From Bauldia sp. (GTDB lineage: Bacteria; Pseudomonadota; Alphaproteobacteria; Rhizobiales; Kaistiaceae): a stretch of DNA of 35,315 nt. Where the stretch lies: contig JAGRKZ010000067.1 in assembly GCA_020442065.1 (NCBI GenBank), positions 1 to 35,315 on the forward strand, in the 5' to 3' direction. This document shows positions 29,119-35,315 of the stretch, piece after piece. A model generated the notes under the pieces. The model was not told the origin of the DNA. It worked only from the letters and a program-made list of their open reading frames with translations, and searched no databases. How positions within the stretch are numbered: the stretch's first letter is position 1; each line of letters starts with the position of its first letter. The translations under genes were made by a program, and so were the position numbers.

Positions 29119-29972
29119 CCAGACGGCGGTTCGCCAGGAGGGTGTTGCCGCGACTCGGAGGTCTTCGCCGCCGAGACGTTGTCGGCAAAGGCGCGCAGGA
29201 TCTGTCTCTGCCGTTCCAGGGCTCTCGGATCGAAGGCCGACTCCGGCGCTCGTTCAAGGTCGAACGTTCCGTGGTCACGACCTCGAACGAGTGTCGCCGA
29301 ATTCCTGCGGCCGTCCCGCTGTCCCACTCGCCCATCGATGTAGCGGATGGCGAGGCCGATGCGCCTGCCGCTCGAACGGTTGGTCTCCGAGGCATGAGCG
29401 AGAAGGACGTGGTGGATCGACATCTCGCCCGGCGCGAGAACGACATCGACCGCGTCGGCCTCATTGACCTCGACGCTCAGCTCCTCGCCGACGGGCAGCA
29501 TGTTGCCCGACCGGTTGGCGTCCCGGTGCGGAAGCTGCCCATGGTGGCTGCCGGGCACCACCCGGAGGCATCCGTTCTCGACGGTGCTGGGCGTGAACGC
29601 CAGCCAGACGGTCACGGCCGCCGGTGCGGTCAGACCCCAGTAGGTGCCATCCTGATGCCAGGGCACATGCTGGCCGTCGCCGGGGCTCTTGGCGAAGAAG
29701 CTGGCGGCCCAGCAGAGGATGTCGGGGCCGAGCAGGTCTTCGACCGGATCGACAATCCGCCGTGCGTGGACAAGGTCCCACAGCTGCGGGACCAGAAGGT
29801 GCGACTTCACGTTGAGCGCGGGCGGAAATCGCCCGGCATAGCGCGCCTCGATCGACTCAAAGGTCGACAGGCACTCGGCAATGGCATCCGGTTCGACCGC
29901 GCGAAGCGGGAAGAGGATTCCGTCGCGACGGAAGGCTTCGGTTTCCGGTTCGCCAAGACTCTTGCCAGCCAT
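29115..29972 (-). CDS. Phytanoyl-CoA dioxygenase (PhyH) family oxygenase, copy A
   Basis: 285 residues of the PhyH family of Fe(II)- and 2-oxoglutarate-dependent oxygenases, which hydroxylate (or sometimes halogenate or desaturate) small molecules and acyl chains. Metal ligands are His106-Gln-Asp108 in VPWHQDGTYWG and a distal His193 in LLAHASETNRS; the following RRIGLAIRYI supplies the 2-oxoglutarate arginine. Asp at the HxD position argues for hydroxylase rather than halogenase. The ATG at 29972 has AGGGG three bases before it; a TTG at 30011 is an alternative. It is the last gene of its operon, 39 nt after its paralogue. Confidence 0.9.
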   Translation of the reverse strand: MAGKSLGEPETEAFRRDGILFPLRAVEPDAIAECLSTFESIEARYAGRFPPALNVKSHLLVPQLWDLVHARRIVDPVEDLLGPDILCWAASFFAKSPGDGQHVPWHQDGTYWGLTAPAAVTVWLAFTPSTVENGCLRVVPGSHHGQLPHRDANRSGNMLPVGEELSVEVNEADAVDVVLAPGEMSIHHVLLAHASETNRSSGRRIGLAIRYIDGRVGQRDGRRNSATLVRGRDHGTFDLERAPESAFDPRALERQRQILRAFADNVSAAKTSESRQHPPGEPPSG

Positions 29973-30011
29973 GATCCCCTGGTCTTTCCGGTGAACGATC
30001 TGCGTGTGCAA

Positions 30012-30860
30012 CTAGGTCCGCCGGCCAGCCACCGCCACGGCGTGCTCATGCTTGCGCTGGTCGATGACCGTCGCGAAGCGGCGGAAGATATCGGCGTGAC
30101 GCGCCAGCGCAGCCGGATCGAAGTCGGACTTGGGCGCAACCTCGAGCGCCATCTTCCCGTGGTCGCGGCCCCGGACCAGCGTCGCCGAGCCACCCGCCTG
30201 CCACACATGGCCGGGGATATACCGGATCGCGAACCCCACGCGCCGTCCCGCGGTGCGGTTATGTGCGGAACCATGGATGAGCAAGACGTGGTGGAGCGAC
30301 ATCTGGCCGGGCGCCAGGATCATGTCCACGGCCTGCGAGTCGTCGACCGGCTCGCGCAGCCGCTCGCGGGCGCCGAGGAGGTTGGTCGGATCGGCACTGT
30401 CGATGTGAACCAACTGCGTCTCATGGCTTCCCGGGACGAAGCGAACGCATCCGTTCTCCGGCGTGCTCGGGGTGAGGGCCAACCAGGCCGTGACCGCCTC
30501 AGGCGCATTGAGCCCCCAATAGGTCGCGTCCTGATGCCAGGCGACATGGCCTTCGCCGCCCGCGGGCTTGTCGATGAAACTGGTGGCGATGCAATACAGG
30601 TCCGGGCCGAGAAGATCTTCCACGACGTCGACGATCCGCGGCTCGTGGACCAGAGCCCATAGCCACGGCAGCAGGAGGTGGGGCTTGGCGTTGGCGAAGC
30701 GGGAGAGCCGTCCGCCGCGTTCCGCCTCCAGCGACTCGAGGCGAGCGACGGCGGCGTGCGCTTCCGATGGCGTCAGCGCCGTGATGGGGAACAGCGCCCC
30801 GTCGGACCGGAACCTCTCGATCTCGATCGTCGACAGACGGCCAGCCGGCCTTTCGGTCAT
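30012..30860 (-). CDS. Phytanoyl-CoA dioxygenase (PhyH) family oxygenase, copy B
   Basis: 282 residues, clearly paralogous to the downstream gene: both share WHQD-x-TYWGL, LTPST-x-ENGC, LVRGRDHG and the same length. Ligands are His109-Gln-Asp111 and distal His196 in LLIHGSAHNRT, with RRVGFAIRYIPG for 2-oxoglutarate. It should carry out an Fe(II)/2-oxoglutarate hydroxylation. The ATG at 30860 has GGAG seven bases upstream. An in-frame TTG at 30935, overlapping the pyruvyl transferase stop, would add 25 arginine-rich residues and is less likely. The two copies may hydroxylate different positions of one substrate. Confidence 0.9.
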   Translation of the reverse strand: MTERPAGRLSTIEIERFRSDGALFPITALTPSEAHAAVARLESLEAERGGRLSRFANAKPHLLLPWLWALVHEPRIVDVVEDLLGPDLYCIATSFIDKPAGGEGHVAWHQDATYWGLNAPEAVTAWLALTPSTPENGCVRFVPGSHETQLVHIDSADPTNLLGARERLREPVDDSQAVDMILAPGQMSLHHVLLIHGSAHNRTAGRRVGFAIRYIPGHVWQAGGSATLVRGRDHGKMALEVAPKSDFDPAALARHADIFRRFATVIDQRKHEHAVAVAGRRT

Positions 30861-30931
30861 CCCGCCGCTCCTATCGGTCGTGTCTCGGCGCACCCGCGAG
30901 GACCGCCGGGACGGCCTGGCAAGAGGATAGC

Positions 30932-32230
30932 TCAAAACACCGGCCCATCACGCAGTTCCGAGTCGTCGGCCGCCGCGGCCCTGGTCCGCGGATCGACGAA
31001 GGGCGCGATCGCCCAGCCGGCTCCATCCTGGCGAACGCCCTCGGCGATGGCCTGGCGGGCGAAAGCGAGGCGCTCCCGCTGCTTCCTTTCCGGTCCGGCT
31101 CGCACCGCCCCGGCGATGGCAAGCCAGTGACGGTCGAGAGCACTGAGCACGTCGGCCGACAACGGTGGAGGTCGAGGTTCGGCGAGGCGCGCCGGGGCGC
31201 TGGCAAAGGCCGAAACCCAGTCCTTCGCCAGATCCTGCTGACGGCCGGTGTGCTCGACGAAGCCACCAAACTTCTTGTACGCGGGCCGCGCGACGAGGAC
31301 GCCCGGGACCCCGTAAGCAGCTGCGGCGACATAGCCGTGCAGGGACGAGCCGAGATAGAGCTCCGAACAACCGACGGCGGCGGCGATTTCGACGAGGCGG
31401 TCCGGGTCATCAAGAACCACGGCCGGGGACCTGAGGCGGGCGGCGATAACGCGGGCGAACTCGTCATCCCCGTGACTGCTTCCGACCGCGATCAGGATCG
31501 GCGTCAGGTGGTGATCGGCGGCAAAAGCATCGACCAGACCCGCGAACGCCTCGCTCGACATGCCCGCGGCCGATCGCCCCCGAACGTGGAGGGCGAAGAA
31601 GCGGTCGCTGGACGACGCGCCCTTCCGGGCGATGACGGCGCGAAAGGGTTCGTCGAGGGTTGCCCGAGGCCACAGGCCTGCGAGGTCGGCTATGGGGTCG
31701 GGGACGATGCTGACGGGGATGCCGTGATCCCCCGCAACGATATGGTCGCTGCCATGATCGCGCAGCGCCACATAATCCGCGGCACGAAGTGCTGCGCCGA
31801 TCAATGGACGCAACCGGGTGGGCAGGGGATGCGGGGCGCCAGGGGCGTTCCACATCACCGGCACGTCGCGCACTGCCGCGGCAAGCGTGGCGCCAAGCCA
31901 CAGCGACGGTCCCGCCCAGGCCCCGATCGCGCCGGTTCGATATTCCCGCATGAAGTCGATGCGGTGGGTGTGGATGATGTACCCACCCCCGATCACCACG
32001 CCGTCGACGGCGTGATCCTCCGACAGCATTGCCTCAACGCTGACGGGCGCCATCGCGTCGGCAAATCGTGGCGCAATGCCGGTCGGCGCGACGGGGAGTA
32101 CGTCAATCCCCAACGGCGCGAGCCGATGGCGGGCGACCAAGGGGAACATCAGGTCGCCGAAGTTGTGCATGTCGAACATGCCCGTCAGGAAGACGGTCCG
32201 TGTCACGTCGAGTGCACCCGAGGCAGGCAT
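30932..32230 (-). CDS. Polysaccharide pyruvyl transferase family protein, second copy
   Basis: 432 residues of the PS_pyruv_trans family. The N-terminus FLTGMFDMHNFGDLMFPL matches position by position the FDVFNYGDLLFPL of the protein at 15525-16793, as do GVVIGGGYIIH and the C-terminal LYLGSSLHGYVAAAAYGVPG. The two are paralogues separated by about 14 kb. It would add pyruvyl ketal or a related group to a glycan. The ATG at 32230 follows AGGAA at eight bases; the frame is open to 32434, but that segment contains the ACP gene on another frame and is not coding. It lies 86 nt after the ACP gene and upstream of two oxygenases. Confidence 0.88.
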   Translation of the reverse strand: MPASGALDVTRTVFLTGMFDMHNFGDLMFPLVARHRLAPLGIDVLPVAPTGIAPRFADAMAPVSVEAMLSEDHAVDGVVIGGGYIIHTHRIDFMREYRTGAIGAWAGPSLWLGATLAAAVRDVPVMWNAPGAPHPLPTRLRPLIGAALRAADYVALRDHGSDHIVAGDHGIPVSIVPDPIADLAGLWPRATLDEPFRAVIARKGASSSDRFFALHVRGRSAAGMSSEAFAGLVDAFAADHHLTPILIAVGSSHGDDEFARVIAARLRSPAVVLDDPDRLVEIAAAVGCSELYLGSSLHGYVAAAAYGVPGVLVARPAYKKFGGFVEHTGRQQDLAKDWVSAFASAPARLAEPRPPPLSADVLSALDRHWLAIAGAVRAGPERKQRERLAFARQAIAEGVRQDGAGWAIAPFVDPRTRAAAADDSELRDGPVF

Positions 32231-32316
32231 TGGCTTCGTTCCTGCGGGATCCCGGAGGGCAGGTCCGCCGGGATCTGCCCGACCGGCCACCCGGGGCTGG
32301 CGACGTGCGGCGGCTG

Positions 32317-32589
32317 CTACGCCTCGCCCGCAATTCGGGACGCGAGGTGGCTTGCGAAGGTGTTGACCGTCGGGTTCTCGAAGAACTCGGTGGGCTCGAC
32401 CCTGATCACGAACGCCTCCTCCATCAGCCCACACATGATGACGGCTTCGACAGAATCCAGCCCGTACTCGTCAAAGCGGGCGTCGACCGGGAAATCGTCC
32501 TTCGGCACGTCGATGACCGACGAAATGTAGTCAATCATCCACTTGCGGATCTGACTGGCGTCAGCGGTTGGCGTGTAGACTTCCGTCAT
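32317..32589 (-). CDS. Free-standing acyl carrier protein
   Basis: 90 residues with the ACP/PCP four-helix pattern and the phosphopantetheine attachment site Ser46 in EYGLDSVEAVIM, followed by the acidic helix GLMEEAFVIRVEPTEFFENP. It is not the primary-metabolism AcpP, which has a GADSLD-type site and stands beside fabF. It is first in an operon with a pyruvyl transferase-like gene and two PhyH oxygenases, so it probably carries the substrate or extender for this locus. The ATG at 32589 has AAGGA 11 bases upstream. It lies at the end of a longer open frame whose first part is not protein-like. Confidence 0.9.
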   Translation of the reverse strand: MTEVYTPTADASQIRKWMIDYISSVIDVPKDDFPVDARFDEYGLDSVEAVIMCGLMEEAFVIRVEPTEFFENPTVNTFASHLASRIAGEA

Positions 32590-32668
32590 TGCGTGATCAT
32601 TCCTTCCAGCCAGCCCTGCAACCCGATCACGTCCGGTTTCGCTCCGAACCGCACAGCCGTGACCGTCG

Positions 32669-32686
32669 CCGCCGCACTCGCGGCGG
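32669..32686. promoter_or_regulatory. Short GC hairpin upstream of the ACP gene
   Basis: CCGCCGC and GCGGCGG flank a 4-nt loop ACTC, a perfect 7-bp stem in the 201-nt divergent gap. In the minus-strand leader it could influence transcription of the ACP operon, but GC-rich stems arise easily at this base composition. Confidence 0.25.
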
Positions 32687-32712
32687 AGGAAATCGTATGT
32701 GATGCGCTCCAG

Positions 32713-32734
32713 GGCTGCAAGGCAGGTTGCAGCC
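32713..32734. promoter_or_regulatory. Inverted repeat GGCTGCAA-N6-TTGCAGCC
   Basis: The arms at 32713-32720 and 32727-32734 are perfect 8-bp reverse complements around GGCAGG. It lies midway between the divergent ACP and methyltransferase genes, where a regulator could control both. A transcribed hairpin is also possible. Confidence 0.35.
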
Positions 32735-32790
32735 GCCACCCGCTTCGCGTGCAGGAACACGGCTGGACAGAGGTGGCCAACCTGACCAAC

Positions 32791-33528
32791 ATGGCGATGA
32801 TGACACCTGACGAACGACGAACTCCCACGGATGCCGCCGCGGCGGCCCCTCCCACTGATGCTGCGATCGCCGGCGGGCAAGCGGTCGGGGCGTACCGCCC
32901 CACGATAGGGAAGGATTTCATCAACGAGCGGCACCGCGGCTACAGCGTCTATCCGACCCGCGACGGCGTCGCGATCGATCACCCGGTTTTTGGATGGCTG
33001 CGGCGCGGTGATGCCCTCAAGCTGTATGAGATGGCCTATTTTTCCCCGGGTGACATCCTCGACCTCGGAACGCACAAGGGATTGTCCTCCACGGTGATGG
33101 CGGAGGCAGTCTTCGACGCCGGGTCCGGCGCGTCGATCGTGACCCTGGAAATCAATGAGGAATACTCAGGGGTAGCCCGTCGCGCGCATCGCGAGCGGAG
33201 ACTGACCAACATCGACTATCGGGTCGGCGACGCCGCGAAACACCTCGACACCTTCGTCGGTGAGGGACGGAAGTTCGGCTTCGCGTTCGTCGATCACAGC
33301 CATCGCTACGGTCCAACCAAGGAGGCCTGCATTCGTCTCGGCAAGCTTCTGATGCCGGGGGGCTTCGTTCTCTTCCACGACTACGCCGACCCGCGGAACG
33401 CGGACCCCGGCAACGACGAGTACGATGTGGTGAGGGCGGTGCGGGACCACTTGCCCCCGAGCTTCCGCTTCGCCGCGATGTCGGGGTGCTGCGCGCTGTA
33501 CGAGTTCACCGGCGACGGGAGCGGATGA
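32791..33528 (+). CDS. Class I SAM-dependent methyltransferase (Methyltransf_24-like)
   Basis: 245 residues. Motif I is ILDLGTHKGLSST (about 89-101), then VTLEINEEYSG, a VGDAAKHLDTF segment, FGFAFVDHSHRYG (about 162-174) and PGGFVLFHDYADP. The VDHSH and HDY motifs place it in the Methyltransf_24 / cephalosporin-hydroxylase-like group common in glycan loci. The first about 35 residues are low-complexity (Ala/Pro/Thr). The start is uncertain: ATGs at 32791, 32797 and 32800 and a GTG at 32773 are possible, none with a strong ribosome binding site. It is divergent from the ACP operon. Confidence 0.82.
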   Translation: MAMMTPDERRTPTDAAAAAPPTDAAIAGGQAVGAYRPTIGKDFINERHRGYSVYPTRDGVAIDHPVFGWLRRGDALKLYEMAYFSPGDILDLGTHKGLSSTVMAEAVFDAGSGASIVTLEINEEYSGVARRAHRERRLTNIDYRVGDAAKHLDTFVGEGRKFGFAFVDHSHRYGPTKEACIRLGKLLMPGGFVLFHDYADPRNADPGNDEYDVVRAVRDHLPPSFRFAAMSGCCALYEFTGDGSG

Positions 33529-33630
33529 GCGCTGCTCACAGCCAATGGCGACCCCGCGACGGGAGTGCCGGCGTGCGAGGCCAGGCGTATGTGCGAGCCG
33601 GTCGATCGGGCGCAGGCTGGGGCGGATCGC

Positions 33631-34686
33631 TCAGCGGCCCGTCCGCCACGCCCTCAGCCGATCGAAGATGCGGGGGATGGAGATGACCGCGATCAGCAGC
33701 ACGCCGATGTAGACGCTGATGACCTGCCCGGGGATGTTGTTGAGGGCCATGCCGAAGGTCACCAGTCCGAGGACAAGGACGGCAAGGAACACCCCAAGGA
33801 TGGAGCCGACGCCGCCGGCGATCGAAACGCCGCCGAGAATGACCATCGTGACGATGTCGAGCTCCCAGCCGACGGCAATGTTCGAGCGCATCGAACCGAG
33901 CCGCGCCGTCAGAAGCGCCCCGGCGAGGCCGGACAGCATCCCGGAGAGTGCGAAGAGCCGGAACCGCAGCCGGTCGACCGGAACGCCTGAAAAGCGGGCC
34001 GCGACCGGGTTGGAGCCGATGGCGAAGAGCTGCCGGCCGACCGCCGTCTTGTGGAGGACGATCCCGAAGATCACGGCAAGGACGAGGAAGATCAGGAACG
34101 AGAGCGGCACCGGCGGCACGAACAGCCAGGGTACGCTCGTCTCGGTCATGGGGATGAAGTAGTTCTGGCCGAGGTCGAGGAAGGGCTGCGGATAGCTCTT
34201 GAGCGCCTGATCTCCGAGGATCACCTGGGTCAGCCCGCGAAACAGCGACATGGTACCGATGGTGACCACGATCGAGGGCAGCCGGAACCAGGTCACAAGG
34301 GCGCCGTTGAAGACGCCGCACAGCAGCCCGATGCCGATGCCGACGACAAACAGCATCGCCGGACTCCAGCCGGCCTCGGCCGCATAGCCGATGCCCATCG
34401 ACGCCAGCGCCACGATGGCGGCGACCGACAGATCGATGTCGCGCACCAGGATGAGGAGCGCCATGCCGAGCGCGATGATCGCCTTCTCGGAGAAGTTGGA
34501 AGTGGCGTCCGCCAGATTGTAGACGTCGAGAAAATAGGGCGAGACGAGCGTGTTCACGACGATCGTCAGCACCAGCAGGATGACCAGGATCACATCCCAG
34601 TTGAGGAGCACGTCGCGCGCCCGACGGGGGGCGGCGTCGAGGACCGAGTAGCGGTCCTGCGGATCGGACGACGCAGGCGCGCTCAC
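33631..34686 (-). CDS. Sugar ABC transporter permease, RbsC/RhaQ-like
   Basis: 351 residues of the BPD_transp_2 family, with many hydrophobic segments beginning near residue 30. Family features include MALLILVRDIDLSVAAIV, FAIGSNPVAARFSGV and MVILGGVSIAGGVGS. It forms half of the membrane channel of a second CUT2 sugar importer. The GTG at 34686 overlaps the stop of the upstream permease by 4 nt (GTGA). The paired-permease arrangement and sequence style resemble rhizobial rhamnose or autoinducer-2 transporters, but the substrate cannot be fixed. It is the last gene before the biosynthetic locus. Confidence 0.92.
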   Translation of the reverse strand: MSAPASSDPQDRYSVLDAAPRRARDVLLNWDVILVILLVLTIVVNTLVSPYFLDVYNLADATSNFSEKAIIALGMALLILVRDIDLSVAAIVALASMGIGYAAEAGWSPAMLFVVGIGIGLLCGVFNGALVTWFRLPSIVVTIGTMSLFRGLTQVILGDQALKSYPQPFLDLGQNYFIPMTETSVPWLFVPPVPLSFLIFLVLAVIFGIVLHKTAVGRQLFAIGSNPVAARFSGVPVDRLRFRLFALSGMLSGLAGALLTARLGSMRSNIAVGWELDIVTMVILGGVSIAGGVGSILGVFLAVLVLGLVTFGMALNNIPGQVISVYIGVLLIAVISIPRIFDRLRAWRTGR

Positions 34687-35315
34687 GCTTTTGCCCTCTT
34701 CAGCCAGCCGCTATCCCTGCCGAGACGACGGGCCTCCGGGAGGATGAGCTTGTCCGGCCGGTGTTCGGCGCGCGCGTTGATGACGACGGCCGCCAGAATG
34801 ACCGCTCCGGCGATCGCCATCTGCCAGAAGGGCGAGATCTGCAGCACCGGAAGCGCCGTGTTGACGATGCCGAGAAAGAGGGCGCCGAGAAGCGTTCCGG
34901 AGACGGTGCCGATCCCGCCGCCGATGGAGACGCCGCCGATGACGCAGGCCGCGATGACGGTGAGCTCGTAGCCGCTGGCGATCTCGGAATAGGCGACGCC
35001 ATAGCGGGCAACCCACAGATAGCCGCAGAGCCCGGAAACCGCGCCCGCGATCGAGTAGGCGAGAAACTCCTGCTTGCCCTGGCTGATGCCGCAGTAGCGC
35101 GCCGCCACGGGATTGCCGCCGACGGCGTAGAAGCCGCGCCCGGTGCGCGTGAGATTGAGGAACAGCCAGAAGAGAATCGAGACTCCGATGGCGATCCAGA
35201 TCGGTGTCGTCAGCCCGAGGAAGATCTGCTTCGGGAAGGCCTGGAACGCGACGCCCATCTCCGACGCATTCACCTGATCGCCTCCGGCAAGGATGATGAT
35301 CATGCCGCGATAGAC
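34683..35315 (-). CDS. Sugar ABC transporter permease (partial, N-terminus outside window)
   Basis: 211 codons, open through the right edge, so the N-terminal part is missing; the family is usually 320-350 residues. Visible are YAVGGNPVAARYCGI, the cytoplasmic ATPase-contact loop, and VIAACVIGGVSIGGGIGT near the C-terminus, both typical of BPD_transp_2 permeases. An ATG at 35303 is internal, not the start. It pairs with the downstream permease to make a heterodimeric channel; the ATPase and binding protein should lie to the right of the window. Confidence 0.9.
   Translation of the reverse strand, partial: VYRGMIIILAGGDQVNASEMGVAFQAFPKQIFLGLTTPIWIAIGVSILFWLFLNLTRTGRGFYAVGGNPVAARYCGISQGKQEFLAYSIAGAVSGLCGYLWVARYGVAYSEIASGYELTVIAACVIGGVSIGGGIGTVSGTLLGALFLGIVNTALPVLQISPFWQMAIAGAVILAAVVINARAEHRPDKLILPEARRLGRDSGWLKRAKA

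Noticed and set aside
29115..30860. PhyH proteins as halogenases (SyrB2-like)
   Set aside because: Both have Asp in the HxD motif, where non-heme iron halogenases of the SyrB2 type have Ala or Gly, so hydroxylase chemistry is more likely.
32231..32434. N-terminal extension of the second pyruvyl transferase gene
   Set aside because: It overlaps the ACP gene in another frame, is Arg/Gly-rich, and the ATG at 32230 has a good ribosome binding site.
33631..35315. Naming the right-hand permeases RhaP/RhaQ
   Set aside because: The paired permeases resemble rhamnose-type importers, but without the binding protein or catabolic genes the substrate cannot be fixed.

Overview
The window is GC-rich, densely coding chromosomal DNA, most like an alphaproteobacterium of the Hyphomicrobiales (Rhizobiales) type. 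The reasons are high GC, frequent GTG and TTG starts, RbsABC-type sugar transporters, and glycosyltransferases with an N-terminal repeat of the type FD-x-x-W/F-Y ... P-x-x-x-Y ... G-R-x-P. That repeat is, to my knowledge, common in this group. The genus cannot be read from the sequence. I saw no rRNA, tRNA, CRISPR array, transposase or phage gene.

Layout. (1) 1-3529, minus strand: a sugar ABC importer in the order ATPase, permease, binding protein; the last runs off the left edge. (2) 3979-5202, plus strand: a two-gene RidA-like and PhzF-like unit. (3) 5331-14655: three very large multi-domain glycosyltransferases, two of them divergently transcribed and sharing the N-terminal repeat. (4) 14778-17575: a methyltransferase diverging from a polysaccharide pyruvyl transferase-methyltransferase pair. 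(5) 17609-26453, minus strand: a tightly coupled six-gene operon read right to left as zinc-ribbon methyltransferase, second zinc-ribbon methyltransferase-like protein, fatty acyl-AMP ligase fused to an ACP, PKS-type ketosynthase, cytochrome P450, and TPR protein with an alpha/beta-hydrolase-like C-terminus. (6) 26645-29118, plus strand: a malonyl-CoA synthetase-like ligase and a GT2. (7) 29115-32589, minus strand: a free ACP, a second pyruvyl transferase-like protein and two tandem PhyH-type Fe(II)/2-oxoglutarate oxygenases. (8) 32791-33528, plus strand: a methyltransferase. (9) 33631-35315, minus strand: two permeases of a second sugar ABC importer.

How the genes may work together. Regions 3 to 8 look like one biosynthetic locus that makes a decorated glycan or glycolipid carrying an unusual acyl or polyketide-like group. 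In this model (inference) the FAAL loads a fatty acid onto its own ACP and the MatB-like ligase makes malonyl-CoA or a related extender. The single ketosynthase then performs one or few condensations. The P450, the PhyH oxygenases and several methyltransferases tailor the chain or sugar, and the large glycosyltransferases and pyruvyl transferase-like proteins build and cap the glycan.

The most notable sequence-level observation is in the ketosynthase protein. It keeps intact Cys-His-His catalytic residues but ends in what looks like a shrunken acyltransferase domain whose GHSxG nucleophile motif is gone. No ketoreductase, dehydratase, thioesterase or phosphopantetheinyl transferase is encoded in the window. 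If the locus works it must borrow an acyltransferase activity from elsewhere, and its product would be a beta-keto or tailored short extension rather than a classical polyketide.
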